Below are positions 12,088 through 24,470 of a stretch of 64,000 bases of DNA, piece after piece. The stretch covers positions 50,798,757-50,862,756 of the forward strand of contig JAUPFT010000011.1 in NCBI GenBank assembly GCA_036936625.1, given 5' to 3'. Numbering within the stretch: the first letter of the stretch is position 1; every line of letters begins with the position of its first letter. Source of the stretch: Parnassius smintheus behrii. Taxonomy: Eukaryota > Arthropoda > Insecta > Lepidoptera > Papilionidae. The notes under the pieces are model-generated. The model was not told the DNA's origin. It saw nothing but the letters and a program-made list of their open reading frames with translations, and did not search any database. The position numbers were made by a program, and so were the translations under genes.

Positions 12088-12152
12088 GAAGCAAAATGCA
12101 GATGCGTAGTCACCCTTGAGGACAAAGATGGAACGCCACGTTTCCAGTAACT
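12088..12152 (-). repeat. Mini-LINE A, internal fragment
   Basis: It contains 'aaaatgcagatgcgtagtca' and 'gaggacaaagatggaacg', the middle block of the family read inverted. Confidence 0.65.
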
Positions 12153-12159
12153 TTCGAAC

Positions 12160-12910
12160 AGAACAACAGTTGCTGGCGCTGATTTTTTAAAGGAGTTAGG
12201 GGTTAAAGGTCACGAGTATTTTGGAGATACATTCCATTAGGTTAAGGAAAGATAGTTTTAATTTTCACAGGAAAAGAAAATTTGTGTCCTTTCTTAATTA
12301 ACCCGTGTAATTAAATTCGTTGAAAATTCATTGATGTTTGATTTAATTTGTTTTGTAACAACCTTGGTTTTGATGTAGACAAGTCTCGACGTGTTGTGTG
12401 TTGTGGAGATAATTGATTCGTGGAAGCAGTGTTCATATTGTTTTTTAAATTTAGTAATACCTATTTAAAATCCTGTTGGTGAAGAATATCATCGATGGAA
12501 TGCCATAATGTTTAAGGAAATATAAAAATTGTTTATTTATTGTGTTAAATATTTGAGTACGTTAAAATAGAATTTGCTTTGCTAGCCGCATTTTCATGTG
12601 TTTCGCCGCGCTTCATCTGCCTTTTGTTTTATGATCTGAGCAAGGAACATTTTTTATTTTAAATTTCTTACCCTTAAAGCTAAATTAGGCTATAGTTCGT
12701 AAATAGAGAAAACGAAAGGACTAGGATATCCGCAGCAGAACAAGGCTAACTAGGTAAACTACTCGTAAAAATCTAGAAATTAGCGTCAGGCTCGCGCAGA
12801 ATGCGCTTCCTCTTCCGTTATCATTGACCACGCGCCGCCTGCTGCTCACGCTCATAGCTCCTCAATAAGGATTATTTAACATCTTTATTTATTTTATTTC
12901 ATAGTATTGA
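12160..12910. other. Non-coding stretch
   Basis: No gene or repeat family is recognised. A short GC-richer patch at about 12785-12860 has open frames on both strands but no splice context that convinced me. Confidence 0.35.
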
Positions 12911-12911
12911 A

Positions 12912-13150
12912 GGTGACAAAAGAGTACATAGTTCACCTGATGGTAAATAAGTAGATACTGTGGCCTATAGACTTTCTAATGAATCAAAATGCAGTTGCGT
13001 GACATTGTTGGGGTGACACCCTTGAGGACTAAAACGGAATAATGCCTTGTTTCCAGAAAAAGGGTTTCCGGTTTACACTCACCATATGAAACACAGCAGC
13101 ATTGAGTTTACGCTGGTATTCTGTGAGAGCGTGTCTCTACTACGTGTACA
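12912..13150 (-). repeat. Mini-LINE A, copy lacking its 5' end
   Basis: It shows the inverted order tail, middle, 5' block; the last recognisable block is 'ctggtattctgtgagagcgt'. Confidence 0.7.
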
Positions 13151-13699
13151 TGCTCTGACGTCACCCAAACCAGGTCTCGAGTAAATTTTTGCGCGTAGTA
13201 CCATAGGGCTAAGTTGAAGTGGTAATAGGCCGATAGCTCGAGCAACTGCCAATGTGATGGAGATGGATTGTCAATCTGATGAAATACACCAAGTGATAGA
13301 GCTCCTTCCATGCACCCGCTGCTGTTCCGATTTGAAGGGGAATCTACGGTTGTGGTACAACCCAGTCTTACCGGCTGTCAGGCATTTTTTAACCATTCTA
13401 AGCCAACGCTTAGCCACTATCTCACCTGATGGTAAATTATTTCCTTTGCTGTACGCAGGACGAACGACAAAATAAGGTTTTAGCTAGAATGCGTCTCAAG
13501 TCGACAACGACCATTAAACCTTAGGCCTCAGAGGTGACAACTTATACGTAGGCGACTTGGATTAAATTTGGTAACTGGTGTTCATAGGCCGCAGTAGCCG
13601 CTTACCACCACTTAATAGTAAAAAAAGCTTAAAAGAAATCAATGAATGTAGTTGTTACAGGGTCTTTGTTCAGCATTAGTCTTTTTAAAGAATTAAAGT

Positions 13700-13802
13700 A
13701 ATTGACGGGTATATAGTCCACCTGATTTTAAATGGATGCTGCTGTCCCATAGACACATTACATGTGTCTTAAGAATAAAAATGTAGAATCCTACGTCACT
13801 TG
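13700..13802 (-). repeat. Mini-LINE A, 3' fragment
   Basis: 'agtccacctgattttaaatg' and 'cccatagaca' match the 3' ~100 bp of the family, inverted. Confidence 0.6.
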
Positions 13803-14209
13803 CGTTGGTAGTGGAACGAGCTTGCATGTAGATGATGACAATGATAACATTAACAAGGAAGACCATAAAAGAAATAATATTATAACGAACACTTAGTAGG
13901 CATATTTAAAAAAAAGTATTAATTAGGCCTGACAAACGCTGATGACACGGCTGTCAGTGGGGACGACGTACAGACAGTTCGAGTTAGAGCATGACACGTG
14001 TCTGTTTTTTTAAACCGGTTACGCTATCGTCTCGTATTAAAGGCCTTCGTCACTCGGCTTCTGCGAAACGTGATTTTAACACTTATTTCCGCGTATCAGA
14101 GCAGTTAACACGCCTACTCGTAGAGGGTATTGGGTTGAAATTTCAGTGGAAGGCAACAAAATTAATGACAATTTACACGAATCTTCGATAGTATGATCCA
14201 AAATTTGTG

Positions 14210-14535
14210 TTTTTTTTTTAATATAGAATAAGGGGACAAATGAGCACACAGTCCATCTGATGGTAAGTGTATGCTGTGGCCCATAGAGATCTATGTACAT
14301 CTATCCTCGATTGAGAATCAAAACGCAGATGCGTTGTCACCCCTGAGGACTAAGGTGGAATGCCTCCTTTCCTAGTAGAAAAGGCTCTCCGGATCTCTAC
14401 ACTCACCATAAGTAACACAATAGTATTAAGCTGCTATTATACGCTGTTATTCTGTGAGAGCGCGGTCCTTCTCCGGTCGAGCCGACCCATTCGTGCTATA
14501 ACCATAATATAGCTGCAGCGTGGCTCTACCACGTA
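14210..14535 (-). repeat. Mini-LINE A, full-length copy
   Basis: The tail (poly-T, 14210-14220) to the head 'gcagcgtggctctaccacgta' (ends 14535) are complete and close to consensus. Confidence 0.9.
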
Positions 14536-14627
14536 TAAAAATACTAAATGTGTTATGTACGTGGACCAGCATACATTAAAACTCGATGTCTTTTATCTAT
14601 TGTCTTATTTAAGGATGCAACATATTC

Positions 14628-14845
14628 ATAATCATCATCATTACAGCCAATCCGAGTCCACAGCTGAACATAGTCCTCTCTGAAGGAATGCCACAAAGCC
14701 ACAATCTGAGCCACTTGCATCCATCGACTTCAGGTTGTCATGTCATTCCACTTCCACCACCCAACATTTCGCTTACCGGTACGAGGCTGTCACTCGAGAA
14801 CTTTTCGTGCTCATCGTTTGTCGGTTCTTCAAGTAATATGGCCGA
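14628..14845 (-). repeat. RTE LINE, 3' end fragment
   Basis: Inverted (catcat)n is followed by 'attacagcca', 'catccatcgacttcaggttg' and 'taccggtacgaggctgtcac', the last ~200 bp of the RTE copy at 61217-63340. Confidence 0.8.
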
Positions 14846-15054
14846 CAACGTATTATAAAAATGTAAACATAACGCAGTAGAGTAGTGATTTCTACCGAAA
14901 AACGTTTCCCACCATAATTACGCAATCGCATTTCAGACATGAATAAATAGATAATTGATAAATTTATTATTTATTAAATCTTTAGACACATATTGTATAG
15001 AAGAATCGAATTTAGAACGTGAAATTTGCAAAAAGTGCTTTTATATTTTATTAG

Positions 15055-15500
15055 CTGATGCCTGATATACCCGTTCGCTTCGCTGGGCGCACTATAATAT
15101 TTTATTGCAGAACCTGGATGTAAAATATCGAAGAAATTTTCTTTTGACGGGACTGTCGTAAAATCCGTTCTTATTGAGCGTCTATATTGCGAAATGAGTA
15201 ACTACTAACTATACTAAATTTCAATTCAATCCGGTGAATAGTTTTAGAGATCTCGTGATGAGCCAGTCAGTGGTATTAAAAGTTAATTTTGTTATTCGTT
15301 TTAGTAGACTAAGGAATTTACAATAGTCATCTAAATAGTTTAATTACAAACATTTTTGCCACTCTTGGGGGGTAAATTATTTTTTTAAATTTATATGGTA
15401 TCACCCCTGAAGTTTGACCAATTTAATAGAAAAGATTCAAGAAAATTGGTTCAAAATTGACAAAGATATCGCGTAACATACACACAAAAAAGAAATACCT
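15055..15500 (+). repeat. Degraded interspersed repeat, class unknown
   Basis: It begins with 'tagctgatgcctgatatacc' and 'gttcgcttcgctgggcgc', the style of a very common lepidopteran non-autonomous repeat. It has no coding capacity and its boundaries are uncertain. Confidence 0.45.
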
Positions 15501-16374
15501 ACAGTCGAATTGAGACCTAAGTACCTACTTTTTTGTAGTCGGCTAAAATCAGCGCGTGGATCATGTCAAAAGCCGGCATGGGTTGGTGTCTGACCTGCGC
15601 TGCGGTTCATAGATTAGCCCTTAGTGTCCTAGAAAATGGTGGATTATATTGTAGGTACATTCAATACGGTCTGAACGGTAGGTATACAATTAAATTATAT
15701 TATTTTCTTATACAGTGATTACTGAAATTTATCTTTTGCGGTCGACGACATTACAGAATGTTTTTTTTTTAAATTCTATAATAACAAGGATATAAGGCTT
15801 TACGTTGTAGTTTTGGAATATATACAAATGACATATGGTTCATTTTCGCGTATAACCAATGTATTTAAAATAAATATTTAAACAAGAATGCGATGTGCGA
15901 ACATGTTATTTAGCAACTGTATCAATAATTTTTTTTAATACAGCTTGTTAGTTTTGTATTGGTAATTGTGAAAGTCAATGTATATACGTATTATACTATA
16001 TACGTATGTATGTAATATTCGTTTTTGCATTTGCACCACATAAAGGACACCTAAAGTCCAAGAAAGGCGCGGCGGACTTTTTTTTACTTCATAACCTGGC
16101 ATGTCCCAAATAGTGAACATAATAATAACTTTTAAGATTGTCTATCCGCTGTGCATATAATCCCGTGCGTGTCGTACGAGGCGTTATGAGTGAAACTGAA
16201 ACACGAATTGAGCAGAAGCACCTTCATGAAGATGGCCAAGCGTGGCAGCTACTTACTTGATGAGCATTAATTAATAGTGATTTAATAAATCCTATTCAAA
16301 GAAACAACGAGCACGTTACGTTACGTTACAATAGAATTTTAACACGAGTCGAGTATAATAATTCGGGCAATGCC

Positions 16375-16550
16375 AACTGACAAACGGGCGGATTCTTCGA
16401 ACCTAAGCCTAGAAAGCGATAGTGACTTGGTTGCGTAAGCGCCGAACTGCCGGCAGACGAGCGCCGCGGCTGCGGGGAAAGTCTTCGCTAACTGTTCTTC
16501 AATTAACTAAGCGTGAGTGCGGACTGTACGCAGATCAACATAAGCCAGGT
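16375..16550. other. GC-rich island of unknown role
   Basis: This isolated GC-rich, non-repetitive patch (caacgagcgccgcggctgcg-like text) lies in AT-rich DNA, with a GTGAGT on the plus strand at 16512. It could be a non-coding first exon or promoter, or a transposon relic. Nothing decides between these. Confidence 0.25.
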
Positions 16551-16607
16551 CATGTGTGAGATCCTACTTTTTTTAAATACAAGTGAGAGTGACAGACGGC
16601 CATATAG

Positions 16608-16790
16608 TGGCCTGTGTGCTCGTTTCTCACCTTTAATTTATATAAAAAAGGTGCTGTTGCAATTAGACACCCACACCGCTATAACTCGAAAGATTAAGAT
16701 GGCAGACGAATAGAGGATATCGATTCTCGTCGAACACAATACGAAACAAAGCAGCATTTAGTGGTTATTCCACGCTGGTGTTCTGTACTA
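16608..16790. repeat. Mini-LINE A debris in two orientations
   Basis: A plus-strand 3' tail ('ctgtgtgctcgtttctcacc') is followed at about 16735-16790 by an inverted 5' piece ('acgctggtgttctgta'). This is a rearranged remnant. Confidence 0.4.
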
Positions 16791-16889
16791 TAGACAGACA
16801 ATACAATTTTATTTATGTATATGCATAGATGAAATTGGATATAGTGTCGCATACTGAATTGTTAATGAACCAGTCATATAGTTTGAAGA

Positions 16890-17066
16890 ACGCACAATGG
16901 ATTGGAATGAAAGATGAGAAGATGGAGTGACGAAATGGTAAGAGATCAGGGAACGGCAGGGAGTCTATGAATGTAGGTGACTTAGGACTGTGCTATATGG
17001 TATCCCTAGTTAGCAATGGTGTCTCGGTTCAGCAATGGACTTAGAACTGTAATGATAATGTTGAAA
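16890..17066 (+). repeat. RTE-type LINE, 3' end fragment
   Basis: 'agggagtctatgaatgtagg' and 'gacttaggactgtgc' match the RTE 3' end, closing with 'cagcaatggacttagaactg' and 'taatgataatg'. Confidence 0.6.
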
Positions 17067-17699
17067 TTAGACATAGCCACTAATAAATAAATAAATTGTA
17101 AATCTGGAAAGAATGCTGCAGCAGTTAGTCATTTTTAATATTTCAATGTGAAGTAATATCTTAAAACAAGATTAAATAATCAGATTTTAAAATAAAATAT
17201 ATATAAACTAAGCTTCAATTAACATCTGATCTTGTTGGAACACTGTGACCTGACCTCAGAGATATCACATTACATACATTCCATAAGTGTCTTTTTAAAT
17301 TCTTACCTATAATATACCACCACTAAACTATTTATTAGTTACCTTTGTTTATTGAACAGTATAAGTAAATGCAGTCATAAGGATGAGTCACAATATATTT
17401 TAATGCTATTGACACCATTATCTGCTATTCTTCTCAGAATTTGAAAGCATATACATAATTAAACAATATTATACTGGGCATGGAAACTTTTACAGTAAAT
17501 TGTTTAAGCAAATTTGTTAATAGAAATTTTATTGTTGTCAATTGTTTTCTTATCAATATTAACACGAGCTAAAATGTTTAATACATTTTATTTTTATTAC
17601 TTAAACTTAAACACAAAACAAATTGTAAGGTACTTAGTTTTTAAAGATTAGAGATAGAAGAAAATATTCAAACCTAAAGAGCATATATAATGAGGGTAA

Positions 17700-19735
17700 T
17701 TTAGGTAAAACTTCATCATTCACCTTCACCTGAGAGAATAACAAATTTCATAGCAAACCTACTTTCACATAGACGCATATTAGTTCGCTGTGAAGGAAGA
17801 TTACTACCAGTTAGATTTACCTGGAAGGGACTACCACAAGGTTCAGTTTTGAGCCCCTTGTTGTACAGCCATGATCTATACAGATCTGTAAATTATCTAG
17901 ATATTATTCTGCAATATGCAGATGATCTAGCCTTATACATAACTGATGTCTCTATTGCTGAGGCTACCTCTCATTTATCCCAAGCTGTCAACTTTCTTAA
18001 TAATTGGCTATTGCCTATATATGCAGTACTGTAGTTTTCTCTAGGTGAAGGTATATACCAAAAGTGTCCATCTACATTGATAATACTCTAATCCCCACTG
18101 AAAATCAAGTGACATTTTTAGAAGTTATCCTGGATAATAAAATTACAGGAATTCCTCATTTATCATAATATTGCCTCCAAATGTGAAAAAAATCTCAATG
18201 TAATTCAATCTCTATCAGCTGCTTGGTGGGGTTTTCACCCCTACTCACAAAAGCTTTTATACAATGCTCTAATTAGAAGTCACTTTGATTATGGGTGCTT
18301 TTTACTAGAGCCATGTATCAAAATGGTTCTTAATACCTTGGACAAAATTCAGTCAAAATGTCTACATAAAATAACTGGTAGTATGAAGTCTACTCCCATT
18401 CTCACTCTTCAAGTTGAATGTGTTGAGCCCGCCCTATCTCTATGCAGGCAATATCTCAGATAGGTTCTTGTTCAAAGTGGCATGTTATTCACTCCATCCT
18501 CTCCTTTACAAACTTCATTCCTTGTACCGGTTGGTCAGGGACTTCCCATATTGGTCCCACAAGGATTTGCCATGCATTATGAAAAGCCATATTAAATTGC
18601 TCAACATTCCCTCTCCAATTTATCAATCCAGACATTATTCAAGATATCGGAATAGATAAAAATACTATTGAAGCCAATAACAAATTAAATATGCTCCATG
18701 ATTGGTTAACTGGCTGGCTGATGTTTCAAAGTTAAGTGACGATGAAATAGTAGGGTCTGCAGTGTGGATAACTAAATACAGGATTATTTTAAATTTCAAC
18801 TCTCCCCCTGACTCATCTGTATTCACAGGTGAGGCTTTGGCTATTTTAGAGGCAGTTTCATATCCTAATCACATGGTCTAAAAAGGACCCTCATTTACTC
18901 AGACTCCCTTAGTTGCCTTCAAAGTATTGTATCCAGTCCTTTTCACTCTAAGATTAGATACCCCCTAAAGTAATCTAAAGTCTCTGTACTACTGTCATAA
19001 AAAAGGGCTGAACATTGTATTGGCTTGGATCCCTAGCCACTGCAGGATTCAGGGCAATTGCCGATAAGTTAGCTAAAGATGCCACAAAATCTGGCTCCAT
19101 TCCTAGACAATGCCTCTATGCACATGACCTCCTGCCAAAGGCAAACTCCGGCCTTCTGTCTTCTTGGCAAAGTAATTGGCATCAGTCTAAATTTTTAAAA
19201 TGTATTCACTATTCTAAAGTCCAAATTAATATCTCATCAAAACCCTGGTTTTTTGATATCGCCACTTTAGTAAAGCTACCACCTCTACTGTTTGCTGCAT
19301 ACGCTTTGGTCATGCTTGTACTCCTGTATAATTCGCCAAACTCAGGATTAGGGATAGCTCAATCTGTGAATGTGGCTTAGATGAAGGATCTGTCAATCAC
19401 CTGTTCTTTGAGTGTCCTAAACTTTCTTTCTCTCTCTATGATATCCTGCCCAATAACATCCCTCGTCCAGTAAATTTCCAATTTTTGCTGACCCTAGTGT
19501 ATACTCCCTTTGTAAATATTTTATGTGCTTTTATTCATACTAATAATATTAAACTGTAAAATTACTTAACAACTTTGGTGATGGTATTTTAAATATGTGA
19601 CGTCTTTTGTTGTAGATTGTGAATGCACTAATAAAATAGAGAACTCTTATTTTAACCATCATTAACTTGTCGCTTTCATGACTGACTTGACACTGGCAGA
19701 ATTCTATCAAGAGAAGCCATAATTTAAAAGAAGAA
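17700..19735 (+). pseudogene. Degraded LINE with reverse transcriptase, RNase H and C-terminal zinc-knuckle remains
   Basis: The reverse transcriptase is seen at about 17810-18030 (GLPQGSVLSPLL, then YADDLALY). A thumb-like segment follows (18150-18640), and at 19015-19090 text reads like the RNase H end (ADKLAKDAT). At about 19370-19420 there is a C-terminal C-x-C...H...C cluster (CGLDEGSVNHLFFECP). Stops and frameshifts occur throughout, so it is an old inactive copy. RNase H after RT points to the I/R1/LOA side of LINEs rather than Jockey or RTE. The 3' end is near an (aag)n run at 19735 and the 5' part is missing. Confidence 0.78.
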
Positions 19736-19879
19736 GAAGAACTTCACCATTTAAGATGTGTTAGTAAAAGAAAAAGTAATGGATTTCAAATATCATCAAC
19801 CCTGAAAATGAGTTTTCTATCATATCATATTCCGATCGTTATTAAGTGATTTTGTATAACAAAACATAAATTTAATTAT

Positions 19880-20165
19880 TTAATATAGTATAAGGCTGAC
19901 AGACGAGCACACAGTCCACCTGATGGTAAGTGGATGCCATTGTCCATAGACATCTACATTTATCCTCGATTAAGAATCAAAATACAGATGCGTTGTCACC
20001 CCTGAGGACTAAGATGGAATGCCTTGTTTCCAGTAATAAAGGGTCTCTGGATCTCTACAATCACCATACGAAACACAGTATTCTGTAAGAGCATGGTCGT
20101 TCCCCAGTCGAGCCGACCCATTTGTGCTACAACCATAATATAGCCGCAGCATGGCCCTACCATGT
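19880..20165 (-). repeat. Mini-LINE A copy with an internal deletion
   Basis: Both ends are complete, but ~25 bp (the 'agcattaagctgctattttac' block) is missing between 'cgaaacacag' and 'tattctgtaagag'. Confidence 0.85.
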
Positions 20166-21290
20166 ATAAATGCAGTCCATATGTGCTTTTCATATTTTCA
20201 TGCAATTTTAGTAGATGACAGTACAAAAACTACCAATTAGCGTCAAAAATATGTGCTTTGGATACAGAAGTTTTTTGAAGTAAAAACTTATCTAGGATCA
20301 TTGTCATTTGAAACATCAATGAAACTAAAAAGCGACAATAAAAAGAGACAAACATATACATCTATAGGATTTAGCCTATGAGAAAATAGGATAGAATACA
20401 GTAGTACAGTGTTTCTAATTATGTATGGTGATGATGCATGTGATCTATGAGCAGCATAGAATGCATCCATGCCATGGTCCACGATGCTTTATGATGGGCA
20501 GTAAAGATTAAGGGGCGAAGTTTGTTAATTAGAAAATATTTAAGTAGGTATTTAATATTTAAGCTAATAAAATTGACAACTTGGAGTCTGTACCTATTCT
20601 TTTCTGTATCATAATGTAATGTAGGTAAAATAAGATATAAAATAATTTTGGTACAATACAACTTGGTAACAATATTAATATTAAATAAATCTTACAATTA
20701 TTCTACTCCCGATATTACGCATTTGTCTCATTCCCTCGAAGTTTAGTTTTCTGAAAGTTTCACTTCAACTGCATGTGAATGAACACATGTTTCTTTTTCA
20801 ATAATAATCACATAAAACTTGATATATGTAAGTTAGACAAGACATTGCATCTATAATGCCTCATTTTCATCCCATGTTAATCTTATAGATATGTTTACGT
20901 AGGAGTTATAACAAAAAAGTACTTCCCAACTGTGTTATTTGCTTCACATGTCGTAAAACCTGAGTAATGTGATACTGGCACTGTACCCAGGTTTGTTAAA
21001 TTGTTAGATCGGAAGACCAAAATATCTGGACAAATTTTGAAAAAGATGGAAAATTTTGCAATAAATATTAAAAATAAAAAGCTTATTTTTTAATTCAGAG
21101 ACTACAAAAAGTACTTTAAACAAATTTAAGTACACTTAATTTTGAGGTTGCCACATGTATTTGGCATTGGGCTTTAAGTCCACGAATTTGGATCCTTTAG
21201 TAGTATTCATAATATTTAAAATTCAAACAATTTACTTCAAAGTTCAGTCAAATTACTAACTCAGAATTTATTAAATCAAAGGCCGTATGT
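20166..21290. other. AT-rich non-coding stretch
   Basis: No gene or repeat family is recognised. It is probably part of NRBP intron 1. Confidence 0.35.
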
Positions 21291-21295
21291 TTACC

Positions 21296-21407
21296 TTTCA
21301 AGGAGCTGTTAGAGGAGGTTTTAGTTCCATAGAGAGTTTGGAGATCATTTAAAATGTCGGGAGAATCCAGATGAATACCGACCTTCTGGCATCTCAAGTT
21401 GTACCAC
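21296..21407 (-). other. Exon-like open segment, unidentified
   Basis: On the minus strand, an AG near 21408 is followed by an open frame reading WYNLRCQKVGIHLDSPDILN and then DLQTLYGTKTSSNSSLK, ending at a GTAAAC donor-like site (~21295). The codon choice and composition look coding. I do not recognise the protein and the acceptor lacks a good pyrimidine tract. It lies between NRBP exon 1 and the window start on the same strand, but it does not match the known NRBP protein. Confidence 0.25.
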
Positions 21408-21432
21408 CTACACACTTATTTCACAATTATAG

Positions 21433-21494
21433 CAATTATAGCCAAAAATATGGATTTAGATGGCAATCCAAATCCATATTTTTGGCTATAATTG
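21433..21494. repeat. Perfect 25-bp inverted repeat, 12-nt loop
   Basis: The left arm is 21433-21457 (caattatagccaaaaatatg...) and the right arm is 21470-21494, with no mismatch. It stands alone, with no matching TIR element around it. Confidence 0.95.
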
Positions 21495-21524
21495 TGTTGT
21501 AAAAGTGGTCCACATAGAGTTAAC

Positions 21525-21712
21525 TGGTGGCAGGACGCTTTTTCTGCCAAGGAGTCCATCTGAATAGGTACCAGCATCTTACCTATTTCTGCTGTCAAAT
21601 AGCAGTACTTAAATTGTTGTGTTCTAGTCTGAAGGATATAGATAGCCGGTATAATAACAGGCTATGAGGCATTCCATCTTAGTCCTCAGATGTGACAACG
21701 TATCTGTAGTCT
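21525..21712 (+). repeat. Interspersed repeat family E copy with mini-LINE-like middle block
   Basis: 'tttctgccaaggagtccat', 'tcttacctatttctgctgtc' and 'agtctgaagg' are shared with 11455-11560. They are followed by 'gaggcattccatcttagtcc', the same block as in mini-LINE A. Confidence 0.55.
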
Positions 21713-21884
21713 TCTTTGTTTGATAAAAATGGGGAGTAATATCTAAACTAGAAATCATTGTGGTGATAGAGAAGGTGTAGTGACAGGCATATGGATCTTG
21801 CTTACGCAATGACCAAGGTGTGTGTTTAGTATGCTTAGGAGGTTGTCAACTGAATTTTTTAGTTGTTACGAGTTATTATTAGGA

Positions 21885-21945
21885 AGATGCTGCTGCCCTT
21901 TCCCGCTTTGTTTCCCTCTGTTGCTTCTTACAATCTCTGGGGATG
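21885..21945 (-). repeat. Family D fragment
   Basis: 'gatgctgctgccctttcccg' and 'ctctgttgcttcttacaatc' match the inverted family D head. Confidence 0.5.
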
Positions 21946-22596
21946 ATATAGGATAGTGCACATACTTACACTGCCACTGCATGGTTAACAATCATATATT
22001 AGTTAAAATAAATGCCCACTTAAAATTAGACTAAAAATAAACTATTTTGATCCCACAACAGAATATTATTAATTTTATAATAACAAAAATACATAAGGAT
22101 ATATAAAGTATACAAATCACTTATCTCAACCAAATGGTCTGATAAGATACTAAGATAGAGTCATATAAGACTGATAAGATTTCACATAAAGATAGATCAG
22201 ATGCCATTTTCTTAAAACATTAAGATACAAATAATGATTAGAATATGGATAAAATAAATAGTCCTATTTGTCAGTCCATCTAAAAATAATGGCAAATGAA
22301 ATAAAATTTAAGAAGACTTGATTTTTAACAGACAAAAAAAGGAGATGGTGCTCAATTCAACCATATTTTTTTATGTGTGTTACCCCAAAACTCTTTTATA
22401 GGTGAACTGATTTTGAGCGACCGAAAGCTAGTGCTTTTGATAAAGATCTGACCAGTAGTTTTTGAGTTATCTTTGATAAGGCATATTAAAATGACTTTTT
22501 ATGATTACATTGATGATGTTCTCATTTTATTGATATTGAAGTCCATTGTACAAAATTTTTAACCACTTGTCTATTATATTATTCCATATCATTCCA

Positions 22597-22770
22597 GTCT
22601 ATCAAAGTCCATCGCTGAATCTAGGCTTCCCCATAGATTTCCTCATAATGGGAATATTTACCATAGTACCCGAGTAGCGCGCGGGTTTGCAACTGCAGTT
22701 TTTTATTTTCATGAACACACTGCTGCCCTGGTTTGTTTCTCTCTGTTGCCTCTTACAACAGCCATGGGGA
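22597..22770 (-). repeat. SINE-like family D copy
   Basis: The inverted tail 'gtccatcgctgaatctaggc', middle 'gggtttgcaactgcag' and head 'ctctgttgcctcttacaaca' are present, as in 45500-45665. Confidence 0.65.
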
Positions 22771-22947
22771 ATGAACTAAATAATATACAAAAATAATATC
22801 AATAAAATTAGTTTTATTCATTATGCAGTATTCATGTGAATATAGACAAAACACTTAACTTCCCAATGCATAACTCTACATACTCAGACGTTAGAATAAC
22901 CGTCCACAAGATTTAACCCCTAAATCCTCTTAAAACTCCCATGCAGT

Positions 22948-23253
22948 CGCATGCGTCTGTCAAATCCCGAGCAGTCGCATGCGAACGCACCCACCTACTG
23001 CACTTTAAACCATTAAAACTTATATTTTTAGACTACTTTTCTATAAAGAAGTTTGGCTTATAGAATCTATACGAAATTCTCTATCCTGTGGTCTAAACAA
23101 AAGTCTACTCTATGTATTTTATTTTTGTTCTCCTGTCAATTTACGACATTTGCCAACCATACGAAAATGGCCCAAAATTACGGTTTTAATGGTTTAAAGT
23201 GCTGTGGGTGGAAGCGGTCTCACGCGACCACTCGGGATTTGACAGATGCATGC
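22948..23253. mobile_element. Foldback/MITE-like element with ~70-bp inverted repeats
   Basis: 22949-23018 and 23182-23252 are inverted copies (shared: ctgtcaaatcccgag and cactttaaaccattaaaac). A 41-bp internal block ('aacttatatttttagactac...') is repeated directly just outside the right end (about 23260-23300). There is no coding capacity, and the target duplication was not resolved. Confidence 0.65.
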
Positions 23254-23701
23254 CATAATAACTTATATTTATAAACTACTTTTCTATAAAGAAGTTTGGC
23301 ATTGTAATAATTTGTGTATTGTAAATAAAAATGTGTTCTAATTACTTCAGAGGTTCTCAACACGAGTGGCAGTTTATGACAGTGGGCACTAACGCCTCTT
23401 GTGGTAGTATCTAAAGGACAAAAAATGTAAATACCGAACAGCAAAAAGTAACTTTAAACCATTCATTTCTTCCTAGATTCTCTCCAGAAAAAAAAATCAC
23501 TTTAGGTATAAGTTTAACACTCAGAGCTCTCATCAGTTAAATTATGTTAATAGATGAAGAGTTGAACAAGTACCTATATTACATACATGTATAACATACA
23601 TACAAATATTATTAGAAGTATTTCCACAGTAACAAAACTTCATATTACCTAGCAGCATCTATTTATCACCCATAACCACAGCATACATGTCTGTGTTCCT
23701 T

Positions 23702-24040
23702 ACATGGTAGAGACATATTACAACTATATTATACATACTACAACTATATTACGGTTGTAGCACAAATGGGTCAGGTTGACTTGAACGGGGTGGAAACACA
23801 CTCTCACATAATACTGCATAAAATAGCACCTTAATGCTGCTGTGTTTCATATGGTGAGTGTAGAGCACTGGAAACCATTTTATTGGAAAAGAGGCATTCC
23901 ATCTCAGTCCTCAGGACTGACAACACATCTGCATTATGATTCTTAATTCCTGGATAAATGTTAACATCTATGGGCCACAGCATCCACTTACCATCAGGTT
24001 GACTGTGCACTTGTTCGTCACCTTTACTTTATTAAAAAAA
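23702..24040 (+). repeat. Mini-LINE A copy with rearranged 5' end
   Basis: It is complete from 'tacatggtagag' to an A-rich end at 24040. The 5' ~25 bp contain a small duplication ('acaactatatta' twice). Confidence 0.8.
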
Positions 24041-24470
24041 TGTATCAATATCATGGCCAGCAAGGTAATTAATCTTAAAACAAAAAGAGACCAACACTTA
24101 ATAGCAAAAAGGCACTTTGTATATTTTGATATTAATAAAACTTGAAACTATATGAGTATGTTACCTTTAAGTATTCTGGCCTTCACATACTACTATTGCT
24201 TAATATTTTTTAGTAAACATGGTCGTTTTTGGCACTGGCCAAACAAAATTAGTTCATCACACAACTCAAAGAAATGTAAATAAACTTGATAAAAGTTGCA
24301 CCATCCAGTGAGTGTAAATCAAAACACTAGAAGTGTATAAATATTGAATATTGCGTCTCAAATTGAATAATCAACTAACCTTGGAATCAGCTGATGCTGT
24401 GTTTAATGTCCTAAATTTAACAAGGTTAAAGTTTTATAGAAATTATCCTGTTTATTTTATTAGTACTTAC

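Noticed and set aside
12785..12860. GC-richer patch as a possible exon
   Set aside because: It is open on both strands, with no paired splice sites and no recognisable peptide.
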